In this document: positions 1 through 6,151 of the stretch, one piece after another | How the letters are laid out: each line of letters starts with the position of its first letter | Position numbering within the stretch: position 1 is the first letter of the stretch | Assembly (NCBI GenBank): GCA_963724625.1 | Contig: CAVRVO010000019.1 | Coordinates: forward strand, 1-6,151 | Reading direction: 5' to 3' | DNA length: 6,151 nucleotides | Source of the DNA: DATBVX01 sp963724625 | Lineage (GTDB): Bacteria; Pseudomonadota; Gammaproteobacteria; Steroidobacterales; Steroidobacteraceae | The notes under the pieces: generated by a model | What the model was told of the DNA's origin: nothing | Database searches by the model: none | What the model saw: the letters and a program-made list of their open reading frames with translations, nothing else | Program-made: the position numbers and the translations under genes

Positions 1-985
1 CAGGATCCGGAAGCCTACGCGCTCTACGCGAGTGGCCGACTCGCCTGGACACGGCAGACCGAAGCAAGCCTGCTGCAAGCGATCGTTTTCTTCGAGCAAG
101 CGATTGCGCGGGATCCGAACTATGCACTCGCATACTCGGGTCTTGCCGACAGTTACGCTGTCCTTGGCGTCTTCGGCATACGTGCTCCGCATGAAGTGTT
201 TCCCAAGGCGCGCCGTGCCGTCGAGAAGGCGCTGGCGATCGATCCTGATCTCGCGGCCGCGCATTCGGCATTGGGGCACATCAAAGTGCAGTACGAGCAC
301 GATTGGGAAGGTGCCGCCACAGAGTACGCACGCGCGATCCAGCTCGACTCATCATTGGCATTGACGTATCACCGGCGCGGACTATTGTACGCGATGCAGG
401 GTGACACCGATCGCGCCCTGGCGCAGTCGGAACGTGCACAACAGCTCGAGCCCCTCTGGCTCGCGCCTAGGGCAGCTGCGGGCAATTTTCTCTACTATGC
501 CAGGCGTTTCGACGAGTCGATTCGGCTGGCCGAGCAGGTTGTCGCGCTCGACGAGCGAGCGGACAGCGCGCGCAGTGTTCTGATTCGCGACCTTCTCTGC
601 AAGGGAGAGTACGAACGCGCCCTCAGAGAAATCGACAGGCGCCCGCTCCAGACAGCTGGCAGCAACGCCTTCCGCGCGCAAGCGCTCGCCCTGTCCGGTC
701 AACGCAAAGAAGCGCTGGCGGAATTGGATCGCGTGCTCAAGTTGTCCAGGGAGCGCTACGTCGCCGCTTACGACATCGCCTTGATCTACGCTGCTCTCGC
801 GGATACCGAGAACACGTTTCTGTTTCCTGGAACACGCCATGGAGGATCGATCGTCGCTGATCAATTTCCTCGCGCAAGACCCGTTTCTCGACAGGCTACA
901 CACCGACCCGAGGTTTGCTTCGCTCGTTCAGCGCATAGGCATCTATCATCGGGCCTTGCCGGATCCCCCGGCACCAACCTCCTAG
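1..985 (+). pseudogene. TPR-repeat protein, 3' part only, with a single-base frameshift near 826
   Basis: The gene enters from the left edge in the first frame, so its N-terminus is missing. Visible residues 1-275 are a run of tetratricopeptide repeats, each with the usual ending of an alanine-rich helix followed by L-D-P or similar: AIARDPNYALAYSGLADSY (about 34-52), KALAIDPDLAAAHSALG (about 76-92), then AIQLDSSLAL and further degenerate units. TPRs are protein-protein interaction scaffolds; no catalytic domain is visible. At 826-827 (context tttcctggaa) one extra C shifts the frame. Dropping it restores FLEHAMEDRSSLINFLAQD and DPRFASLVQRIG, the standard C-terminal end of this TPR family, with a TAG stop at 983-985. 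Without correction the frame runs to 1083 through a non-family tail rich in Arg and Ser. The repeats align with those of the next gene (AYALYASGR against AYERYLRGR), so the two are probably paralogues. The missing N-terminus could be a TolB-like, DNA-binding or kinase domain. The frameshift may be a real mutation or a sequencing error. Confidence 0.75.
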
Positions 986-1023
986 TTCGCGACAGGCGAT
1001 TTACGACGATGGAGGTCATCACG

Positions 1024-1045
1024 ATCCGACGCTCGAGCGCCGGAT
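1024..1045. repeat. 22-base near-perfect palindrome in the gap between the two TPR genes
   Basis: The two 11-base halves are inverted copies with 10 of 11 positions pairing; the only mismatch is A1029 against C1040. The core CGCTCGAGCG (1030-1039) is perfect. It starts 39 bases after the restored stop of the upstream gene and ends about 180 bases before the chosen start of the downstream gene. It could fold into a GC-rich hairpin with a TCGA loop, or be a site for a dimeric regulator. No T-run follows on either strand, which argues against a classical intrinsic terminator. The function is unknown. Confidence 0.5.
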
Positions 1046-1185
1046 GGGGGACTCAGCCGTGGGCCGCAGCAGCATCGCCGTGATGAGGCGCGCGTTCGTC
1101 TGGCTGTTGGGGACCACCCCGAGGCTGCGATATGCGGTCAAGGCTCTTAGCCCTCGCGAAATCGACGACGGAACGTCGCAGCCTC

Positions 1186-1191
1186 TAGAAT
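1186..1191 (+). promoter_or_regulatory. possible -10 hexamer for the second TPR gene
   Basis: TAGAAT differs from the sigma-70 consensus TATAAT at one position and lies 32 bases before the GTG at 1224. The bases expected to hold a -35 box, about 17 upstream, are a poor match. This is a weak suggestion only; a hexamer this close to consensus can occur by chance. Confidence 0.2.
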
Positions 1192-1213
1192 GCGGCCAAG
1201 AACAAGCAAGCGC

Positions 1214-1219
1214 GGGGGA
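1214..1219 (+). promoter_or_regulatory. ribosome binding site supporting the GTG start at 1224
   Basis: GGGGGA sits four bases before the GTG at 1224. The spacing is short but the purine run is the only good one close to an in-frame start here. It supports GTG-1224 over the in-frame ATG at 1044, which would add 60 residues unlike the family's N-terminus. Confidence 0.4.
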
Positions 1220-1223
1220 TTGC

Positions 1224-2969
1224 GTGAGCGGCCACGATCTCGGCGGTATCGAGTCCAAGTTTCTCGAGCGACTGAAAAGACGCAACGTCTTTCGCGTGAC
1301 GGCCGCCTATTTGGGTCTGGCCTGGTTGATCATGCAGCTCGCGACCGTCGTCGGCGAGACCTTCGAGCCGGTACATCGCGTGCTGCCATGGCTGATCTAC
1401 GCGCTCGCCGCCGGGCTACCGCTGGTACTGCTGGGCTGGTGGCTCTCTCAGCGCGCGCCGCGTGTCCCGTCCCTCCATAACATCGGTGCGCGCAGGCTCG
1501 ATGGACTGATCCTCGCCGTCCTGGCGCTCGCCGTGGTGGTACTGCTGGTGGATCGCTGGTTTCTGCATCGCCCAACGAACGAGTCGATGTTGATGCTGCT
1601 GGCGCTGATGATTGTGGTGCTGCTCGTGGATCGGCTGATCGGTAGACGCACGGTAGATGCGCCCGCTACGGCGAAGGGTTCCCGGCCGCGCGTGGCGATC
1701 CTCCCCTTTGTGGACATGAGCCCGGAGAAGAACCAGGACTACTTCTGTGAGGGCACGGCGGAAGAGATCATCAATGCACTGTGCGCGGTGAGCGGTCTGC
1801 GGGTGGCCTCGCGCTCGGCGTCTTTTCAGGTAAAGGATCATGCCGCGGACGCGCGCGAGATGGGCCGGCTGCTCAACGTCGATTCGTTCCTCGAGGGCAG
1901 CGTGCGCAAAGCCGGAGAGCGCCTGCGCATCACGGCGCAGCTCATCAATGTCGCGGATGGCTTTCATCTCTGGTCGCAGACCTTCGATCGGAACATCGAG
2001 GACATCTTCGCCGTGCAGGAGGAGATTGCGCGCCACATCGTCGCAGCGTTGCGTGTGAATCTCCTGGAGTCCGACGCTTCGCGACTGAAGCGGCGCGGCA
2101 CCAAGAATGCTGCCGCATACGAGCGTTACCTGCGCGGGCGCCAGCTCCTCAACAAGGAGAAGGAGGCGGAACAGCGCGCCGCCGTCGAAATGTTTCGCGA
2201 GGCGATTCGTCTCGATCCCGACTTCGCCGACGCGCACGCGGGGTTCGCCGACGTGCTTACACAACTGCTGCGGCAGCGAAACGTCGTCGCCGGCACCACC
2301 GCCGCCGATGCGGTGATGGCGAGCCAGCGAGCCATCGAGCTCGCACCGGATCTGCCCGATGCTCACGTCGCCCGCGGCAACGCGCTGCAGCTGACCGGCC
2401 AGCTGGACGAGGCGCAGCATGCCTTCGAGCGCGCGATTGCGCTCGATCCGCGTCACTTCCCCGCGCACTACTGGTTTGCCAAGTACTGGGCCGCTCGTGG
2501 CCAGCACGCCCTTGCCGCAAAACAGTACGAGCTCGCCTTCGAGATCCAGCCTGATGACTACCGGCCCATCACATTGGCGCTACAGGAATACCAGGCAACG
2601 AAGGACCGGGTGCAGGAGCAGAGCGCGTTGCGCCGCTCCTGGCAGGCGCTCGAGCGGCATCTCGCCCTCGACCCCGACGACTCTTATGCGAGTGATCACG
2701 CCGCCGGAGTGCTCATGCTGCTCGGCAGGCGCGATGAGGCGAATCGCCTGCTGGACCGTGCGCTCGCACTGCGGCCCGATGACTACCGCACCTTGTACAC
2801 GGCTGCGTGCACGGCGTCGCTCGGCGGAGAGTACGAGCGTGCACTCGATTTCCTCGATCGCGCCGTCGGTACCGGTCGCGGCCACCGCGAATGGATCCTG
2901 AATGACAACGACCTCGCACCATTGCACCAGTACCCTCGTTTCAAGGAGATTGTCTCGAGGCTTGCGTAA
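1224..2969 (+). CDS. membrane-anchored TolB-like domain and TPR-repeat protein
   Basis: A 581-residue protein from the GTG start. That start is chosen because SKFLERLKRRNVFRV, the usual N-terminus of this family, begins at residue 11, and GGGGGA precedes the GTG. Four hydrophobic segments follow, at about 24-43, 53-73, 92-111 and 121-137. Next comes a TolB-like domain (COG5616 type, about 155-280) beginning RPRVAILPFVDMSPEKNQ and including YFCEGTAEEIINAL, VDSFLEGSVRKAGERLRIT and GFHLWSQTFDR. TPR units fill about 297-550, with units such as AIRLDPDFADAHAGFADV, AIELAPDLPDAHVARGNA and AIALDPRHFPAHYWFAKYW. The tail around 555-581 (DLAPLHQYPRFKEIVSRLA) is the family's C-terminal end motif. The role is unknown: such proteins are annotated only as TolB-like/TPR and presumably scaffold other proteins at the inner membrane. 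Helices 3 and 4 resemble each other and may be a duplication that alters topology. The gene converges with boxB, 30 bases away. Confidence 0.85.
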   Translation: MSGHDLGGIESKFLERLKRRNVFRVTAAYLGLAWLIMQLATVVGETFEPVHRVLPWLIYALAAGLPLVLLGWWLSQRAPRVPSLHNIGARRLDGLILAVLALAVVVLLVDRWFLHRPTNESMLMLLALMIVVLLVDRLIGRRTVDAPATAKGSRPRVAILPFVDMSPEKNQDYFCEGTAEEIINALCAVSGLRVASRSASFQVKDHAADAREMGRLLNVDSFLEGSVRKAGERLRITAQLINVADGFHLWSQTFDRNIEDIFAVQEEIARHIVAALRVNLLESDASRLKRRGTKNAAAYERYLRGRQLLNKEKEAEQRAAVEMFREAIRLDPDFADAHAGFADVLTQLLRQRNVVAGTTAADAVMASQRAIELAPDLPDAHVARGNALQLTGQLDEAQHAFERAIALDPRHFPAHYWFAKYWAARGQHALAAKQYELAFEIQPDDYRPITLALQEYQATKDRVQEQSALRRSWQALERHLALDPDDSYASDHAAGVLMLLGRRDEANRLLDRALALRPDDYRTLYTAACTASLGGEYERALDFLDRAVGTGRGHREWILNDNDLAPLHQYPRFKEIVSRLA

Positions 2970-2974
2970 GCGAG

Positions 2975-2992
2975 GCCCGGAGTTCCAAGGGC
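2975..2992. other. small imperfect inverted repeat between convergent stop codons
   Basis: GCCCGG (2975-2980) can pair with CC and GGGC (2985-2986 and 2989-2992) around a four-base loop, with a two-base AA bulge. It occupies most of the 30-base gap between the convergent TPR and boxB genes, so a weak bidirectional stop signal is conceivable. No T-run follows on either strand, so I do not call it a terminator. Confidence 0.25.
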
Positions 2993-2999
2993 GGTGAAA

Positions 3000-4424
3000 T
3001 CAATTGAAGCGTACGTATTCGAAATCCAGCGGGCGGCTGTTGATTCCCGCGCCGGGTGGTGCGATCCAGTTGGCAAATCTTCCGGGTTCCACTACCCGTC
3101 CCATGAGTGAGCGCACGTAGGCGCGATCTTCGTCTGTGGGTAGCCAGTTGCGCACGTTCTCGGCCCACTGAGCCTCGCTCAGAACCACCCCGCTGGGTGA
3201 GACCCTGACGCCCGCCAGCGACCCGATCTGTCGATTGAACCCTTTATGCGGCACGGTTAGCGTGTAGTCGATGCCTCGCTCGCGCAGGGCCTTGTTCCAG
3301 GCGTCAACCCCTGCAACCGAGTCCCTGATGAAGTCATCGCGCAGGCGTTCGTTGAGCGCATTGAGCGCCGCGGCCTCACGCGTGACGATGCGGCCACTCG
3401 CAACTTCCAGTACGGGATAGGTGGCTTCCATCAGCACATGATCGTCCTTGATGTGATCTTCACGATAGCGGCCCTTCAGCCCCGTGGTGTAGAAGGTCGC
3501 CGCGTTCGAAGAAAGATCGGACCCGAACAGATCGACCGTGACGCTCGAATGGAAGTTGAGATAGCGCTGTAGGGTTGGCAGATCGATGACACCCAGCTCG
3601 CGCAGACGCGCCGGGTCGTCGGTCTTCTCGCGTGCCATCACCTCGGCGGTGCGTTCCACAATGCGGCGCACGCCATTACGCCCCACGAACATGTGGTGCC
3701 CCTCCTCCGTGAGCATGAATCGAGTGGTGCGCGCCAGCGGGTCAAACGCGGATTCGGTCAGGGCCGAGAGTTGAAACTTACCGTCACGATCAGTGAAGAA
3801 CGTGAACATGAAGAACGCTAACCAGTCAGGTGTCTTTTCATTGAATGCGCCGAGGATGCGCGGGTTGTCAGCATCACCCGAGCGTCGCACCAGCAACGCT
3901 TCGGCTTCCTCGCGTCCGTCACGACCGAAATGGCGATGCAGGAGATAGACCATTGCCCAAAGATGTCGTCCCTCCTCGACGTTCACCTGGAAGATATTGC
4001 GCAGGTCGTATAGCGACGGGCATGTGAGCCCCAGGTGTCGCTGCTGTTCAACCGATGCCGGCTCGGTGTCGCCCTGCGTGACGATGATGCGACGCAGGTT
4101 CGCGCGATACTCACCCGGGACCTCCTGCCACACGGCTTCGCCAAGATGCGCGCCGAATCCGATGCGTCGATCGGCTTGCGCCGGGTTGAGAAAGATGCCC
4201 CAGCGATAGTCGGGCATCTTGACGTAGCCAAACTGCGCCCAGCCGGCCTGGTCGACGCTCACGGCGGTTCGCAGGTAAACATCGAGGTCCCGTGAGCCTT
4301 CCGGACCCATCTCGCCCCACCAACTGAGAAATTCCGGCTGCCAATGCTCGAGCGCGCGCTGCAGCGTCTTGTCGCTTGCGAGGTCAACGTTGTTCGGAAT
4401 CCTCGCGCTGTAATCGATGTCCAT
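3000..4424 (-). CDS. boxB: benzoyl-CoA 2,3-epoxidase, oxygenase component BoxB
   Basis: A 474-residue cytosolic enzyme, the normal length for BoxB. With the reductase BoxA, which passes electrons from NADPH, it inserts one oxygen atom of O2 into benzoyl-CoA to give 2,3-epoxybenzoyl-CoA, the dearomatising step of aerobic benzoate degradation. The sequence is recognisable end to end: IPNNVDLASDKTLQRALEHW near the start, MPDYRWGIFL (70-79), VPGEYRANLRRIIVTQGDTE (102-121), FQVNVEEGRHLWAMVYLLHR (145-164), GAFNEKTPDWLAFFMFTFFT (192-211), LTEEGHHMFVG (238-248), VPHKGFNRQIG (391-401) and the ending FEYVRFN. Two E-x-x-H pairs, around 151/154 and 240-244, fit the family's ferritin-like diiron centre, with Glu121 a further likely ligand. 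The ATG at 4422-4424 is chosen because MDIDYSARIPNN matches known BoxB N-termini; the frame stays open upstream to 4601, but that stretch is antisense-like overlap with boxC. The start is 22 bases after the boxC stop, with only a weak ribosome site, suggesting one transcript and possible translational coupling. boxA does not follow it. Confidence 0.96.
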   Translation of the reverse strand: MDIDYSARIPNNVDLASDKTLQRALEHWQPEFLSWWGEMGPEGSRDLDVYLRTAVSVDQAGWAQFGYVKMPDYRWGIFLNPAQADRRIGFGAHLGEAVWQEVPGEYRANLRRIIVTQGDTEPASVEQQRHLGLTCPSLYDLRNIFQVNVEEGRHLWAMVYLLHRHFGRDGREEAEALLVRRSGDADNPRILGAFNEKTPDWLAFFMFTFFTDRDGKFQLSALTESAFDPLARTTRFMLTEEGHHMFVGRNGVRRIVERTAEVMAREKTDDPARLRELGVIDLPTLQRYLNFHSSVTVDLFGSDLSSNAATFYTTGLKGRYREDHIKDDHVLMEATYPVLEVASGRIVTREAAALNALNERLRDDFIRDSVAGVDAWNKALRERGIDYTLTVPHKGFNRQIGSLAGVRVSPSGVVLSEAQWAENVRNWLPTDEDRAYVRSLMGRVVEPGRFANWIAPPGAGINSRPLDFEYVRFN

Positions 4425-4446
4425 CGTCAATGTCTCGCTCTGCGCT

Positions 4447-6129
4447 TCAAACACGCTCCCAGTCGAATTTCGCCTTGTTGCCTGTGCCGAATACTTTGAG
4501 GGCGCCGCTCTCTCCCACGGCGTTGGGCCGGCTAAAGATCCAGTTTTGCCATGCCGAGAGGCGTCCGAAGATGCGGGTTTGCAGCGTTTCGGCAACGCCA
4601 AACCTCAGGCTCGCCTCCATACCGGTGAGCGCGTCCGGCGACAGACTCGCGCGCTCCTCGATCGCGATCCGAACTTCATAGTCCCAATCCAGCGTGTCCG
4701 GCGCGGCAGTAATGAGCCCGAGCTCCAGGGCTTCAGCGGCCCGAAGAAGCCGCCCTGCCACAGCTTGGGCGTGTGCCACTGGTTTGGGCTCGCCGTAGAA
4801 CCGAGACACCAGGCGGCTCTGCTGCGTCACGGCGCAGAACAGGCCGAAGTTGACTTCGGAGAGCGCGACTTGCGGCGCATCGGGGTCTCCCGGCGCTGCG
4901 AGCATGTAGCTGCGGTCAGCTGCGAGGGCGAGCTCGAATAGCGTCCCAGCGAAGCAAGAACCCTTCTCGATCAGCGCGAACAACGTACGCGAGCTGACGT
5001 CTAGCCGAGCGAGCGTACGGCGAAGCATGCCGATCACTTCCCGCACGAACCAATGGTGCTCGTGCCGAATCAGCACCGCGTCTGTCGCGAGCACGCGCTG
5101 CACATCACCCATCGTCTTCAGGACCCAGGTGCCGATCTCCAACTGGTTCGTGCGCAGCATCAGGATGGCGTCATCCAATTCGCGCGCCATAGCAAGCGGC
5201 CACCAGGCAGCGCCGCGATCTACGATACCTTCGATTTCAGTCGGCTCATGCTCTGTGGGCGCCGCGATCGTGATAGTGGCGCTGCGCCCCCTGCCGTCGA
5301 ACTGAACATCGACGTGCGTATAGTGATACCCGCGCTCGTCGAATGTGCGCGACAACGGCGTCAACTCGACGCCACGCGCATCGAGCGGCCGATCGCTGTG
5401 CTGGGCGAGCTGCAGCGCGCGCTCCCTGATCCTCGCAGCAAATTGCTGGGGCTTGGCGTAATCGTCGATCAGCCGCCACTCCTTTGCGCGCGGAGCGCGA
5501 ATGCCTTCGGTAAGCGTGCAGAAAATATCGGCCAAGTCGCGGCGCACTCTACGCTTATCAGTAAGACGCGTGAGGCCGCCAGTGCTCGGCAGCACGCCCA
5601 GCAATGACACTTCCGGCAAACTCACCGCTGACGACTGATCATCGACGAACAGAATCTCGTCGCAGGCAAGCGCCAGCTCATAGCCACCACCGGCGGTAGT
5701 GCCATTGCATGCGGCTAGAAACTTCAGACCTGAATGCGCGCTCGAATCCTCGATGCCGTTGCGGGTCTCGTTGGTGAACTTGCAGAAGTTCACTTTCCAC
5801 GCGTGCGACGACAACCCGAGCATGAAGATGTTAGCCCCGGAGCAGAAGATCCGGTCCTTGACACTCGTGATGACGACGCTGCGAACGCTCGGGTGCTCGA
5901 AGCGGATCCGTTGCAGCGCGTCGTAGAGCTCGATATCAACTCCCAGATCGTAGGAATTGAGCTTCAACGCGTAACCCGGACGAATGCCGCCATTCTCGTC
6001 GACCCCGAGCGCAAGGGTCGCGATCTGCCCCTCGATTCCGAGCTTCCAGTGCCGGTAGCGCGCGGGATCGCAATCAAACGTGACGACTTGCCCTGAACCT
6101 GATTGAGCGAGTATTGCGGTTTGCGCCAT
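4447..6129 (-). CDS. boxC: 2,3-epoxybenzoyl-CoA dihydrolase (benzoyl-CoA-dihydrodiol lyase) BoxC
   Basis: A 560-residue cytosolic enzyme of the usual BoxC length. It opens the ring of 2,3-epoxybenzoyl-CoA hydrolytically, giving 3,4-dehydroadipyl-CoA semialdehyde and formate, the step right after BoxB. It is a double enoyl-CoA hydratase (crotonase) protein. The first unit (about 30-240) has the oxyanion-hole segments FCSGANIFMLG (95-105) and GTTAGGGYELALACD (143-157), with the two crotonase glutamates in place at 151 and 173 (LPEVSLLGVLP). The second, more divergent unit (about 310-500) has SSRTLFALIEKGSCFAG (379-395) and LSEVNFGLF (423-431). LNSYDLGVDIELYDALQRIR (57-76) and WQNWIFSRPNAVGE (527-540) are BoxC hallmarks. 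The ATG at 6127-6129 gives about 13 residues more before RHWKL than I recall for Azoarcus BoxC. No in-frame stop lies between it and the window edge, and the upstream ribosome site is weak (GAGCAAGA), so a start outside the window cannot be fully excluded. It is first in the visible operon with boxB; the promoter is off the right edge. Confidence 0.96.
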   Translation of the reverse strand: MAQTAILAQSGSGQVVTFDCDPARYRHWKLGIEGQIATLALGVDENGGIRPGYALKLNSYDLGVDIELYDALQRIRFEHPSVRSVVITSVKDRIFCSGANIFMLGLSSHAWKVNFCKFTNETRNGIEDSSAHSGLKFLAACNGTTAGGGYELALACDEILFVDDQSSAVSLPEVSLLGVLPSTGGLTRLTDKRRVRRDLADIFCTLTEGIRAPRAKEWRLIDDYAKPQQFAARIRERALQLAQHSDRPLDARGVELTPLSRTFDERGYHYTHVDVQFDGRGRSATITIAAPTEHEPTEIEGIVDRGAAWWPLAMARELDDAILMLRTNQLEIGTWVLKTMGDVQRVLATDAVLIRHEHHWFVREVIGMLRRTLARLDVSSRTLFALIEKGSCFAGTLFELALAADRSYMLAAPGDPDAPQVALSEVNFGLFCAVTQQSRLVSRFYGEPKPVAHAQAVAGRLLRAAEALELGLITAAPDTLDWDYEVRIAIEERASLSPDALTGMEASLRFGVAETLQTRIFGRLSAWQNWIFSRPNAVGESGALKVFGTGNKAKFDWERV

Positions 6130-6151
6130 TGGTCTTGCTCGAGTGCGGGTT

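Noticed and set aside
382..903. A 173-codon minus-strand frame across the first TPR gene
   Set aside because: It is antisense to clear TPR coding sequence and has no family features of its own.
1109..1120. GGGG-ACCA-CCCC hairpin in the intergenic gap
   Set aside because: The four-base-pair stem is too short to call, and no T-run follows.
1166..1178. A short hairpin, CGACG-GAA-CGTCG, before the TolB/TPR gene
   Set aside because: A five-base-pair stem with no T-run is common by chance in DNA this rich in CG.
1044..1223. An upstream ATG start for the TolB/TPR gene, adding 60 residues
   Set aside because: The added residues look non-coding, the family N-terminus begins just after the GTG at 1224, and a ribosome site precedes that GTG.
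1416..2507. A 363-codon open frame on the minus strand inside the TolB/TPR gene
   Set aside because: It lies wholly antisense to a gene with clear family motifs, shows no recognisable domain, and long antisense frames are expected in GC-rich coding DNA.
4425..4601. An N-terminal extension of BoxB by 59 residues
   Set aside because: It would overlap the end of boxC, and BoxB proteins begin at the MDIDYS position.
4417..4941. A 174-codon plus-strand frame over the boxC/boxB junction
   Set aside because: It is opposite to boxC, whose protein is recognisable throughout, so it is a shadow frame.

Overview
The window is GC-rich, densely coding DNA from what looks like a proteobacterium. A gamma- or betaproteobacterium is my inference, because membrane-anchored TolB-like/TPR proteins and the aerobic benzoyl-CoA (box) pathway are both common there. 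The organism cannot be named from this sequence alone. There is no RNA gene, insertion sequence, CRISPR array or phage-like gene that I can support.

Plus-strand half (1-2969): two adjacent, same-direction genes for tetratricopeptide-repeat (TPR) proteins. The first is cut by the window start and carries a single-base frameshift near 826; its natural C-terminus is readable in the next frame and ends at 985. A 238-base gap follows, containing a 22-base near-perfect palindrome (1024-1045) and a weak promoter-like hexamer. The second gene, best started at the GTG at 1224, encodes a four-helix membrane anchor, a TolB-like domain and a TPR array. The third and fourth membrane helices look like a recent duplication.

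Minus-strand half (3000-6129): a two-gene operon read from right to left, boxC then boxB, separated by 22 bases. BoxB is the diiron oxygenase component that epoxidises benzoyl-CoA. BoxC is the double-crotonase lyase that opens the ring of the epoxide. Together with the reductase BoxA, which is not in this window, they carry out the two committed steps of aerobic benzoate breakdown through CoA thioesters, giving 3,4-dehydroadipyl-CoA semialdehyde and formate. boxB converges on the second TPR gene with only 30 bases between the stop codons, so the catabolic operon ends here.

I did not find an undescribed system. The best leads are the duplicated membrane helix, which may invert the topology of the TolB/TPR protein, the frameshifted neighbouring paralogue, and the intergenic palindrome.
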